Notes under the pieces: generated by a model | What the model was told of the DNA's origin: nothing | The model's input: only the letters and a program-made list of their open reading frames with translations | Database searches by the model: none | NCBI RefSeq assembly: GCF_009766085.1 | Contig: NZ_LMUF01000071.1 | Span: forward strand, 762-53,362 | Length of the DNA: 52,601 bases | From: Burkholderia sp. S171 | GTDB taxonomy: Bacteria > Pseudomonadota > Gammaproteobacteria > Burkholderiales > Burkholderiaceae | Direction: 5' to 3' | Shown: positions 17,499-25,326 of the stretch, piece by piece | Numbering within the stretch: position 1 is the first letter of the stretch | Layout of the letters: each line of letters opens with the position of its first letter | Program-made: the position numbers and the translations under genes

Positions 17499-19250
17499 AT
17501 GTTTTCGACGATTAAAGGCCGCCTGGGCATTGCCATGGCGCTTCTGGGTTTGTTGCTGATCGTGATCGGCGGGCTGGGGCTGTGGGGAATGAGCCGCGGT
17601 AACGACACGACTCGCGGGCTTTTCATGAACCAGATGCCTAGCGCTGTCGCGGCCGGCAACGCCGAAATGTTTACCGCCCGTGAGCGGCTCAGCTTCGATC
17701 GCGCGGCTTTGCTGGTTGGCAAGCCCGCCGCTGCGGAAACAGCCATTGGACGCGGTGCTTTGATGCGCACCCGCGCGGACAAGGAGTGGGCAACCTACGC
17801 TGCGCTGCCCCAGGGTCCGGGCGAACGCAAACTAGCCGATGACTTCCAGGCCAAGCGCCTTGAACTCCAGAAGCTGATGGATGACGGATACGCCAATATC
17901 AGGGCGAACGACGCAGACAAGATTGTCGCGTCTGCTGAATCCATGCAGGTTGCGTTCAACCAGCTGGCTGCGTTCGGCGAAGCGCTTCGCAAGTATCAAT
18001 TCGACTCAGCCAAGAGCGACTACGACAACTCGCAGGAATCATTCGGCGACTTCCGCTTTATTAGCATTGCTGCCATTCTGGTCGGCCTCGCGGCAGCCCT
18101 GTTCTCCTGGCTTTCGCTGCGTCGTTCGATCGGGCGTCCGCTTGAAGAAGCGCTTGCGCAATTCGATGCAATCGCCGCCGGCGACCTGCGCCGCGAGTTG
18201 ATCGTCACCTCGCGCGACGAGATGGGGCAACTGCTGTCGGGCCTCGCCAAGATGCAGGCGAGCCTTGTGAGCACGGTACGCACGGTGCGCTCGGGCAGTG
18301 AATCGATCGCCTCGGCGACCAAGCAGATTGCGGCGGGTAATATCGATTTGTCGTCGCGCACGGAAGAGCAGGCGTCGGCGTTGCAGGAAACGGCATCGAG
18401 CATGGACGAGTTGACCGGGACCGTGAAGCAGAATGCGGAGAACGCGCGTCAGGCAAGCTCGTTGGCCGCCAGCGCGTCGGACATTGCGAACAAGGGCAGC
18501 ACGGTTGTTTCGCAAGTGGTCACCACCATGGGCGACATCAACCAGAGTTCAACGAAGATCGCGGACATCATTACGATCATCGAAGGCATCGCGTTCCAGA
18601 CCAACATCCTGGCGCTGAACGCAGCGGTGGAAGCGGCGCGTGCCGGCGAGCAAGGTCGAGGTTTTGCGGTCGTGGCGGCAGAGGTTCGCAGTCTCGCGCA
18701 ACGGTCGTCAGCGGCAGCGAAGGAGATCAAGGAGTTGATCAACACGTCGGTCTCGCGTGTGCAGACGGGCACGACGCTGGTGGGCGATGCGGGGCGCACG
18801 ATGTCCGAAATCATCGGCGCGGTGCAGCGTGTGACGGACATCATGGGCGAGATCGCGGCGGCGTCCGAAGAGCAGAGCAGCGGCATTGATCAAGTGGCGC
18901 GCGCGGTCACGCAAATGGATGAAGTGACTCAGCAAAATGCGGCGCTTGTGGAAGAAGCCGCAGCCGCGGCGCAATCGCTGGAGGATCAGGCGGGTGCTTT
19001 GAAGGCAGCTGTTTCGGTGTTCCAGTTGGACGACAGGGGTCTGGAAAGCGGCAAGACGGCGCTCAGCGTGAAACCAGCGCGAGGGGCGGCGCATCGTGCG
19101 TCGGCGGTGCCGAAGGCACGCGCGATTGCCGTGAGTTCGAGTCCGGTTGCAGCGGTTGCAGCGGCTCCCCGGCTCAAGACACCGGCGCTGATCAAAGAGA
19201 AGTCCAAGCCCGTTGCATTGGCCGGCGCTGCGGATTGGGAGGCGTTTTAA
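17499..19250 (+). CDS. Methyl-accepting chemotaxis protein (Tar/Tsr type)
   Basis: A 583-aa transmembrane chemoreceptor. First membrane helix about residues 10-32, periplasmic four-helix-bundle ligand domain to about residue 185, second helix about 186-207, HAMP domain (LRRSIGRPLEEALAQFDAIAAGDL), then a long signalling coiled coil whose hairpin tip reads EGIAFQTNILALNAAVEAAR. The C-terminus is Ala/Pro-rich and ends in DWEAF, which resembles the NWETF tether that binds CheR and CheB in E. coli Tar and Tsr. I chose the ATG at 17499 (MFSTIKGRLG); the frame is open back to 17388 without a membrane-protein start. It is a stand-alone gene with its own terminator. The ligand is unknown. Confidence 0.93.
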   Translation: MFSTIKGRLGIAMALLGLLLIVIGGLGLWGMSRGNDTTRGLFMNQMPSAVAAGNAEMFTARERLSFDRAALLVGKPAAAETAIGRGALMRTRADKEWATYAALPQGPGERKLADDFQAKRLELQKLMDDGYANIRANDADKIVASAESMQVAFNQLAAFGEALRKYQFDSAKSDYDNSQESFGDFRFISIAAILVGLAAALFSWLSLRRSIGRPLEEALAQFDAIAAGDLRRELIVTSRDEMGQLLSGLAKMQASLVSTVRTVRSGSESIASATKQIAAGNIDLSSRTEEQASALQETASSMDELTGTVKQNAENARQASSLAASASDIANKGSTVVSQVVTTMGDINQSSTKIADIITIIEGIAFQTNILALNAAVEAARAGEQGRGFAVVAAEVRSLAQRSSAAAKEIKELINTSVSRVQTGTTLVGDAGRTMSEIIGAVQRVTDIMGEIAAASEEQSSGIDQVARAVTQMDEVTQQNAALVEEAAAAAQSLEDQAGALKAAVSVFQLDDRGLESGKTALSVKPARGAAHRASAVPKARAIAVSSSPVAAVAAAPRLKTPALIKEKSKPVALAGAADWEAF

Positions 19251-19275
19251 CTAGCGGCTTGATTTGATTGGGCCT

Positions 19276-19317
19276 GCGGTCTCAGGGAGGCGTTCGATGT
19301 TCGCGCCTCCCGACCGC
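19276..19317. terminator. Two-tier hairpin after the chemoreceptor gene
   Basis: The outer stem GCGGTC (19276-19281) pairs with GACCGC (19312-19317). The inner stem GGGAGGCG (19285-19292) pairs with CGCCTCCC (19304-19311), with three unpaired bases on one side and an 11-base loop. It begins 26 bp after the receptor stop codon and lies before the convergent VC0807-like gene. No U-tract follows. Confidence 0.6.
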
Positions 19318-19400
19318 GACAGGTTCGCGATTCGATCCGCCAAGGCATTCGGATGCAAGATCCGAGCTTTTTATCGCCACTTTGCAATCCCGCATCACGC

Positions 19401-20033
19401 TTACTTCGCGGGCAATGGCGACGGACTCATTCGTTTCATGCGCCTTCTTTCGAGGAAGGTCCATAGCGTCAAGCCGCCATACGTCGCGTATCGAAGAGTA
19501 GTAGAAACGTTGGCGATCCACGCAGCATCTCCCCACTCGATATTCAGCAGCAATCGCACGGCATTCTCCACCGTCAGACCCAGTCCCCACACCAGTGTCA
19601 TCTTTCGAATGACCGCCACGAGGTCAGGGTTGTCGCGCCACCATTGCTCGAACTGAGCCGTTCCTCCGTCCTGCTCGCGGGAAACAGTCGACCGCCCGAG
19701 ATAAAACACGAGCGGCCGTGGAAAAGCGAGTGAAATCAAAAACGCGATGCCGATCAAACCCGAGATGACGGGCTCTTCAAAAAGGCGCGTACGCGCGTTG
19801 TCGATATAGGACGAAACCGCCAGTGAGAATAACGTGCCGACCAGCACGATTGCGCTTAGCGCATCAAAGTGGCGCAAGCGTAAAAGATCCCAGGTCATCC
19901 AGGCTATTAGCGGCAGCGTCGAGGCGGCCAGTGCGCCAAGGTGGCCCCACTGCGGATACGCAAGGTGATAGGCGAGCCACGGGAAGAGCACGTTGATGCA
20001 GATCGCGGATAAATATCGGGCCCGGTTGTTCAT
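19401..20033 (-). CDS. VC0807-like integral membrane protein
   Basis: A 210-aa protein with about five to six hydrophobic segments, including AICINVLFPWLAYHLAY at the N-terminus, LVGTLFSLAVS, VISGLIGIAFLISLAF and the segment before the C-terminal LERRRMKRMS tail. It contains FPRPLVFYLGR, which I recognise from the VC0807 family of uncharacterised membrane proteins. The start at 20033 (MNNRARY) is preferred over the longer frame to 20108, which adds a hydrophilic leader. It is monocistronic by position, convergent with the chemoreceptor. Its function is unknown. Confidence 0.75.
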   Translation of the reverse strand: MNNRARYLSAICINVLFPWLAYHLAYPQWGHLGALAASTLPLIAWMTWDLLRLRHFDALSAIVLVGTLFSLAVSSYIDNARTRLFEEPVISGLIGIAFLISLAFPRPLVFYLGRSTVSREQDGGTAQFEQWWRDNPDLVAVIRKMTLVWGLGLTVENAVRLLLNIEWGDAAWIANVSTTLRYATYGGLTLWTFLERRRMKRMSPSPLPAK

Positions 20034-20199
20034 ACGAATTGCCTGAGTGACGAAGTTCGGCGCTGCCGAGGTGCCGGCGCGGTGTGAACAAACACACCCG
20101 CGCCACAAACATAATGGCGGTCATCAATGAAATGATAAGACCGCTCGAAAACTTTGGCGCACTTCTTTTGATGTTGAAACAACGAGTACGGCTGAATTC

Positions 20200-20796
20200 C
20201 TAGCGCTGCTTAAGCGCTGCCGCATCAAAGCATCGAAACGCAAGGCTGATGCGTGGCCCGTCAACGCCGCTCATCTTCGGTATGCCGTGATTGTGCGTAA
20301 ACTGCGATGCGTAGCTCATCATGATCACACTGCCCGCATGCAGGTCCACATTGAGCGTGCGGCCCTTGCCCGACTTCGCGCGGATTGTCATGCGTCGGGT
20401 CGCACCCAGCGACAAAATTGCTAAGGGCGCTTTCTGCACCAGCCCTTGCGTCTTGTCGTTATGGGGCGCAACGCTGTCGTTGCCGTCGCGATACAGATTC
20501 AAGCCGACGCTGTTGAACTGTGCGCCGGCAATCGCGCGCACTTGGATTGCAGCCTCCATCAGAGGCTCCGGCAAGTCTGGTGCGTCCAGCGAGAAATGCG
20601 CCATCAGCCTGGGCACGTCGACCTCGCGTTCGTACATCAGGCGACGCTGATTGCCCCACGTCACTTGGCCAAGCGCCTGCTCAAACCACGCGTGCGCAGT
20701 CTCTTGCGTGACCACGTCGGGCAGGTAACGAATCCCGCTTTCGGCGTCTTCCACAAGGTCGAGCGGCACGGCATCGAACAGATCGCTTTGAAGCAC
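20200..20796 (-). CDS. alkB: AlkB-like Fe(II)/2-oxoglutarate-dependent dioxygenase
   Basis: A 198-aa demethylase that oxidatively removes alkyl groups from DNA bases. The iron ligands are the HND triad (HxD) in VAPHNDKT and the histidine in FTHNHGIPK. The 2-oxoglutarate-binding and base-recognition arginines are in PRISLAFR, the RxSLxFR form of AlkB proteins. Translation begins at a GTG (20796) preceded by GGAAAGGAA. It lies 37 bp downstream of dinB on the same strand, so both are likely made from one SOS-controlled transcript, joining direct repair with lesion bypass. Confidence 0.88.
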   Translation of the reverse strand: MLQSDLFDAVPLDLVEDAESGIRYLPDVVTQETAHAWFEQALGQVTWGNQRRLMYEREVDVPRLMAHFSLDAPDLPEPLMEAAIQVRAIAGAQFNSVGLNLYRDGNDSVAPHNDKTQGLVQKAPLAILSLGATRRMTIRAKSGKGRTLNVDLHAGSVIMMSYASQFTHNHGIPKMSGVDGPRISLAFRCFDAAALKQR

Positions 20797-20833
20797 GACA
20801 ATTCCTTTCCTGGTTTTTCCTGGATTCGGCTAA

Positions 20834-21991
20834 TTAATCTGCCGCGAACGGCAATTCACCCTGAACCGATTGCGGCTCTGCGACCTCTGACCCCGCCGGT
20901 AGCAACGCCGTCACGCGTACGCCGAGCAAACGCAGCCGCCGGTCCAGCGGCACGCGTTTCAGGCACTCGGTCGCGGCGCGCCGGATCTCTGTTGCATCGG
21001 CCGTTGGAAACGGGACCGTCAGGTCCCGCGTGACCGTGCTGAAGTCGTTGTAGCGCAGCTTGATGCCGACCGTGCGACCTTCGTACCCCTTGCGACGCAG
21101 GTCGTCGGCTACGCGCGTACACAGGTCGGTGAACGTTGCCGAGAGTTCTGCGCGATCGTGGCGTGCATGCAGGTCGCGCTCGAAGGTGGTTTCGCGGCTC
21201 ATCGACTTAGGCTCGGAGCTGACCACCACGGGCCGTTCGTCAAACCCCTGCGCCACTTCCAGGAGCCATGCCGAGTAAGTCCGGCCAAAGCGGGCCTGCA
21301 GTATCTCCGGGTCCGCGCGCGCCAGATCACCGACGGTCTCAATGCCGATAGCCGCCAGTTTTTCATTCGCCTTCGGCCCGATGCCGTTCACCTTGCGTAC
21401 GGGCAGTGGCCAGATTCGCAACGGTATGTCGGCGGGGGTGAGGATGGTCAGGCCGTCGGGTTTATCCAGTTCCGAGCCGATCTTCGCCAGCAGCTTGTTC
21501 GGCGCGACGCTGATGGAACACGACAGGGCGGTCGCGTCGCGTACGGCCTGCTTGATGCGTGCGGCGGTCTCGGCGGGGTCGCCCGGCAGGTCCGTCAGGT
21601 CGATATAGATTTCATCGATACCCCGATTCTCGATTTGCGTGGTGAACGTGGCCACCGCCTCCTTGAAGAGGCGCGAGTAGTGCCGGTACGAATCGAAGTC
21701 GGTGGGCAGCAGGATGGCGTCGGGCGCGAGCTGCGCTGCTTTCATCATGCCCATGGCGGAAAACACGCCGAGCGCGCGCGCCTCGTAGGTCGAGGTGGTA
21801 ACAACGCCGCGGCCCGCGTAATCGCGCAGCCGTTTAAAACGCCGGGTGCCGTCAGCCAGTGTTTCGGGCGTAGCGTTCCTGCCGCCGCCGATCACGACCG
21901 GCTGGCCGCGCAGTTCCGGATAGCGCAGCAGTTCAACGGACGCATAAAAAGCGTCCATGTCTAGATGCGCAATGTGCCGCGTGGTTGTCAC
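20834..21991 (-). CDS. dinB: DNA polymerase IV (Y-family)
   Basis: A 385-aa translesion polymerase. The palm catalytic motifs are visible: HLDMDAFYASVELLRYP at the N-terminus, YEARALGVFSAMGM, then IDEIYIDLTD with the second acidic pair, and SISVAPNKLLAKIGSELDKPDG. The little-finger domain includes SMSRETTFERDL. I prefer the GTG start at 21991 because GGAG lies seven bases upstream; the frame extends to a TTG at 22036. A perfect LexA-type box lies about 95 bp upstream. It is followed by alkB. Confidence 0.92.
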   Translation of the reverse strand: MTTTRHIAHLDMDAFYASVELLRYPELRGQPVVIGGGRNATPETLADGTRRFKRLRDYAGRGVVTTSTYEARALGVFSAMGMMKAAQLAPDAILLPTDFDSYRHYSRLFKEAVATFTTQIENRGIDEIYIDLTDLPGDPAETAARIKQAVRDATALSCSISVAPNKLLAKIGSELDKPDGLTILTPADIPLRIWPLPVRKVNGIGPKANEKLAAIGIETVGDLARADPEILQARFGRTYSAWLLEVAQGFDERPVVVSSEPKSMSRETTFERDLHARHDRAELSATFTDLCTRVADDLRRKGYEGRTVGIKLRYNDFSTVTRDLTVPFPTADATEIRRAATECLKRVPLDRRLRLLGVRVTALLPAGSEVAEPQSVQGELPFAAD

Positions 21992-22085
21992 CGCTGCGCT
22001 CCAGCACGCAAGCGGCTCAACGCGATTGATGCGCAAGAAGCGGATGTGCCGATATTTTTGCTGAGATCCGACATGACCCGAATAG

Positions 22086-22101
22086 CTGTATGGATGTACA
22101 G
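22086..22101. promoter_or_regulatory. LexA/SOS box upstream of dinB-alkB
   Basis: CTGT (22086-22089), an 8-base spacer and ACAG (22098-22101) match the proteobacterial LexA consensus CTGT-N8-ACAG, extended as GCTGT...ACAGTA. It is the only notable site in the 310-bp gap between dinB and the FUSC-like remnant. Its position 95 bp before the dinB start and the known SOS control of dinB in other bacteria make it a good candidate operator. Confidence 0.8.
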
Positions 22102-22301
22102 TATTTTACATCAAAAGTGCCGGGCGCAATACGGCAGGTGAGGAGAATTGGTCGGACGGGTGGTCATTAGAAATCAAAGACTTGCCAATAAATTCGATCA
22201 CGCGCCAGATTAAACAGGACTGAATATATTGGACTTGGCGTCATTTCGCTTGAAAGGATACGGCCGCGAAGACGCGGGAATTCGCCGACGCAAGGTCGCG
22301 G

Positions 22302-22874
22302 TCAAACAGAGGCTCGCCTGCGTTCTGATACGGTTCCCACGTAACTATCAAATGCCGTCACGAGATGCTGGATCGCCTGTTCGAGGTCATCCGCCGACGC
22401 TGGCGTTTCAAAAGACGGAATCGTTTGCATCGTTTCCTTCGTCGTCAGGGCTCTCAGCAGTCTGGCGGTCATCTCATCGTAGCGATTGGCACGCTCCCGG
22501 TCATATGCGTCGGGTTCCCCGCTCCGAAGGACTTCGATCACCGCGGCGGCGCCGCAAACCACCCGCACCGCGACGGTCAAGTTCCGCAATTGTTCGAGCC
22601 GCGCAGATCGCCGCTGGCCCTCCAAAAGCATACGTTCTCTCGCAACTTCAAGCCGTGAGCTGGCCAGACCGGCTTCGCGTTGGAGGCGATCGAGGGAGTC
22701 GGTTGATCCTCCAGCCATCCGAAGGACGGCGGACGCGAATGCCATGTTGGCCGAAATCGCGGCTGAGATCGCGGCATTCAGCGCGTTACTCTCCTTCGGC
22801 GGCCAGAGAAGAAAACCCGCGGCCACGCCTACGCAGGCACCGACGAATTCATTGGCAAGACGGGCGCCCCCCAT
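22302..22874 (-). pseudogene. C-terminal remnant of a FUSC/aromatic-acid exporter-like membrane protein
   Basis: A 190-codon frame beginning with GARLANEFVGACVGVAAGFL and then LWPP. This resembles the second membrane domain of fusaric-acid-resistance (FUSC/YccS/AaeB) proteins, where a final helix ending in WP leads into a long cytoplasmic helical tail. The tail here (residues 40-190) is helical and charged. The N-terminal ten or so membrane segments expected of a 650-700-aa exporter are missing: only 15 bp separate this frame from the stop of tetR. It is therefore a truncated gene, probably non-functional as a pump. The FUSC assignment rests on the motif and topology alone. Confidence 0.5.
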
Positions 22875-22889
22875 CTTACGCGGCGCTCC

Positions 22890-23495
22890 TTAGCGAAGTG
22901 CGGCCGCCACCGCCTCATCAATCTGCAGCGCAAAGCGGGCTTCAACATTGGGCACCGTGAAGCCAATTGACAGTTCCAGATACGCATCGCCAAGCACCAG
23001 CTGAACGAATGTCGCTGCCCGCAATGCAGCCGTCGATTTGTTAAATCGCTTTCGCAGAATTTGTGCGGCGAAGGCACGCACGACCTTTGCGCCGTTCTCG
23101 TAAAACACTTGGCCCAGTTCCGGAAACCGCTCGGCCTCAGCAACGATGGCCCGATAAAGCCGCAGATAATCCGGCGTAATAAGGCTTCGTGCCAGCATCC
23201 ATCCCAACTCGCGCAACTCGGCTTCGGGTGCGCCATCGGTTTGCTCGCCCTGGGCTCCGGCGAGCAAGACGCCCACTTGAGCGCACATCTCGCTGACCAG
23301 ACCCACGAAGAGCGCCTCCTTCGACTTGAAGTGCCGATAGACCGTCTGCTTGCCGACGCCAGCGGCCGCGGCGACATCGTCCATTGTTGCCAAGCCGAAA
23401 CCCTGGCTTAAAAAAACAGTTTTCGCGCCGTCGAGGATGGCGGACCGCTTACGGCGTTGCAGCGGGCTCAGGTCGGGGAGAGAAGAAGTATCCAT
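22890..23495 (-). CDS. TetR/AcrR-family transcriptional repressor
   Basis: A 201-aa repressor. The helix-turn-helix is at residues 15-60 (LATMDDVAAAAGVGKQTVYR), followed by the F(K/R)SKEALF block and an alpha-helical C-terminal domain of the AefR-like type (ERFPELGQVFYENGAKV). It is divergent from the epimerase-DoxX operon, and the 56 bp between them plus the first bases of the transcribed region contain several inverted repeats positioned to block a good promoter. It most likely represses that operon and itself. The inducing ligand is unknown. Confidence 0.92.
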   Translation of the reverse strand: MDTSSLPDLSPLQRRKRSAILDGAKTVFLSQGFGLATMDDVAAAAGVGKQTVYRHFKSKEALFVGLVSEMCAQVGVLLAGAQGEQTDGAPEAELRELGWMLARSLITPDYLRLYRAIVAEAERFPELGQVFYENGAKVVRAFAAQILRKRFNKSTAALRAATFVQLVLGDAYLELSIGFTVPNVEARFALQIDEAVAAALR

Positions 23496-23523
23496 GCAAG
23501 ATAAATAACAGATCGTTGAGTAG

Positions 23524-23582
23524 TTGACAAGACTGGTCAGTCTCGTTTAGATTGCGTCAAACGAGACCGATGAGTCTCGTTT
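23524..23582 (+). promoter_or_regulatory. Promoter with overlapping TetR operators
   Basis: TTGACA (23524-23529) is a consensus -35. A -10-like TAGATT (23548-23553) follows after 18 bp. In the spacer is the inverted repeat GACTG-GT-CAGTC (23531-23542). A nine-base element GTCTCGTTT occurs three times: at 23540-23548, inverted at 23559-23567, and again at 23574-23582; the first two form an inverted repeat across the -10 and start region. This is the classic layout of a TetR-repressed promoter driving the epimerase gene. The exact sites bound are inferred. Confidence 0.7.
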
Positions 23583-23623
23583 GTATGACTATTCGACTTC
23601 GCAACCCATCCTTGGAGAATGCT

Positions 23624-24547
23624 TTGAAACTGTTCATGACAGGTGGTACTGGCTTTATCGGGCAAGCGGTCGCGCGCAAGGCAATCAGCCTCGGCCATCA
23701 GGTGACGGCGCTGGTGCGCGAGGAGAGTTCGCCGGCCGCGAGCGCGCTGGCACGTCTCGGTGTGACGCTGCATCCCGGCGACCTGCGCGAGCCGCAGTCT
23801 TTCGCTGCGACTGCCGGCGCCGCTGATGGCGTGGTGCACATGGCATCGACCAACGATGCTTCTGCCGCTGCTGTTGACGAGGCTGCGGCTGTAGCGATGC
23901 TTTCACATCTGCATCCGGGCGCGGCGTTTGTCTATACGTCGGGCACCTGGGTCTACGGCAATACGGAGGGCGAGCCCGCGACTGAAGCATCGGCGCTGAA
24001 CTCCACACCACTCGTCGCGTGGCGGCCCGCAGTGGAGCAACAGGTGCTGGCGCTGGCAGCACGCCGCTCGATTGCCGCAGTGATCCTCAGGCCGGCAATG
24101 GTGCACGGCTACGGCGGCGGTGTCTTCGGCATGCATGCCGGCATGGCCCGTCAGACCGGCAGTGTGAGGGTCGTCGGCGGTGGTCGCAATCACTGGCCGG
24201 CCGTTCACGTCGATGACCTCGCCACGGCCTACCTGAGCGCGGTGGAGCAGGCAGCAAGTGGGGACGATCAGGTCGCGGGACAGATCTTCAACGTGGTCGC
24301 GGAAGAAGCCGTTGCCGTTGCCGAAATGGGTGAAGCGATTCGGGCCTCGGTCGGTGCGGAGCGCGTCGAATTGTGGCCGCTCGACGATGCTCGCCAGTCG
24401 CTTGGGCCGTTTGCCGATGCACTGGCGCTCGACCAGACGGTAAGCGGCCAGCATGCCCGGCGAGTCCTTGCATGGGAACCCCACGGCCCCGGCCTGATTG
24501 CGGACCTCTCTGTGCAGAAGCACGATGAGCCAGGCAGCGGAGCATGA
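23624..24547 (+). CDS. NAD(P)-dependent epimerase/dehydratase-like protein (extended SDR)
   Basis: A 307-aa Rossmann-fold protein. The N-terminal cofactor motif is TGGTGFIGQAV. The expected YxxxK active-site motif is not evident: the region reads YTSGTWVYGNTEGEP and then VAWRPAVEQQVLALAARRS, so it is an atypical SDR, possibly a reductase or regulator. The start is uncertain. A TTG at 23624 has GGAG six bases upstream and gives the family-like beginning KLFMTGGTGF; ATGs at 23570 and 23585 lie within the operator region and have no good site. Its stop overlaps the DoxX gene by 4 bp. Confidence 0.85.
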   Translation: MKLFMTGGTGFIGQAVARKAISLGHQVTALVREESSPAASALARLGVTLHPGDLREPQSFAATAGAADGVVHMASTNDASAAAVDEAAAVAMLSHLHPGAAFVYTSGTWVYGNTEGEPATEASALNSTPLVAWRPAVEQQVLALAARRSIAAVILRPAMVHGYGGGVFGMHAGMARQTGSVRVVGGGRNHWPAVHVDDLATAYLSAVEQAASGDDQVAGQIFNVVAEEAVAVAEMGEAIRASVGAERVELWPLDDARQSLGPFADALALDQTVSGQHARRVLAWEPHGPGLIADLSVQKHDEPGSGA

Positions 24548-24894
24548 CGATGGCGTTAAACACTGGATCCTTCGAATCGATTCTCGCGATGATCGTAGCG
24601 GTTCTCTTCGCGGTTGCCGGGGTGGTCAATCTCGCAGGACTCGGCGCGGTGAAGCGCGACTTCGCACGCTGGGGTTATCCGGCATGGTTTCGGTTGCTCT
24701 GTGGTGTTCTCGAGTTGCTCAGTGCAGCACTTCTTCTTGGACCACCAACCAGAGTGTTAGGCCTGACGCTGGCCGGTGCGATCATGATTGGCGCGCTCTT
24801 CACATTGCTAAGAAATCGGGAGCCGTTCCAGCATCTCGCCCCGGCGCTGATCTTCTCGGCTCTCGTTGCGGTGACGGTGGCGGTCCACGCTTGA
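24544..24894 (+). CDS. DoxX-like small membrane protein
   Basis: A 116-aa inner-membrane protein with four predicted helices (residues 14-32, 48-66, 72-88, 98-115). The motif FAVAGVVNLAGLGAVKRDFARWGYP is characteristic of DoxX-like proteins. Its start overlaps the epimerase stop (ATGA), so the two form a coupled operon under the TetR-type repressor. DoxX proteins have been linked to thiol and oxidative stress in other bacteria; the role here is unknown. A hairpin follows directly. Confidence 0.82.
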   Translation: MTMALNTGSFESILAMIVAVLFAVAGVVNLAGLGAVKRDFARWGYPAWFRLLCGVLELLSAALLLGPPTRVLGLTLAGAIMIGALFTLLRNREPFQHLAPALIFSALVAVTVAVHA

Positions 24895-24922
24895 GGCTTG
24901 CTCGCCAGCAGGCGAGTGAGCC
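24895..24922. terminator. Hairpin immediately after the DoxX gene
   Basis: CTCGCC (24901-24906) and GGCGAG (24911-24916) form a 6-bp stem with an AGCA loop, extended beyond a 2-by-2 mismatch by GGCT (24895-24898) and AGCC (24919-24922). There is no U-tract. The rest of the 432-bp gap to 25326 contains no supported gene; it is probably the upstream region of the acyltransferase gene. Confidence 0.55.
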
Positions 24923-25326
24923 CGGGATATGAACCGCGTGCTTGCGCTGGGTGGCGCTTTGTCGAGAACGTGTGTGCGCGAACATTAAAGTTGCGCTGAC
25001 GCAGGTAGTGTTCGGTAAGCAGACAATAAAGTGCGCGTTAGCCACGGTGATTTGCGCCGCATGTCGGCGCTGCACAGGGATGACTGCCGATATGAAACCT
25101 AAACCACTCGCATCATTCTATGAATCAGGTCGTTTGCGCTACCTATAAACCTGCATTGCAACGGGGCCGTCCGTCGACTGGGGTAAAGGGTTCTGTCGAT
25201 ACGATCAGGGCGGACGTCCCTGCATCGAACCCGCGCTGCAATAGCGGTAAGCGGGAGCCAGGCGAGACAGCTTTTACAACGCTTGACGCCGCTGCGGGCG
25301 CGTCAATGACAGGCTCCGGAGAGGGC

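Noticed and set aside
20446..21033. A 195-codon plus-strand frame across alkB and dinB
   Set aside because: Antisense shadow of two well-recognised repair genes.
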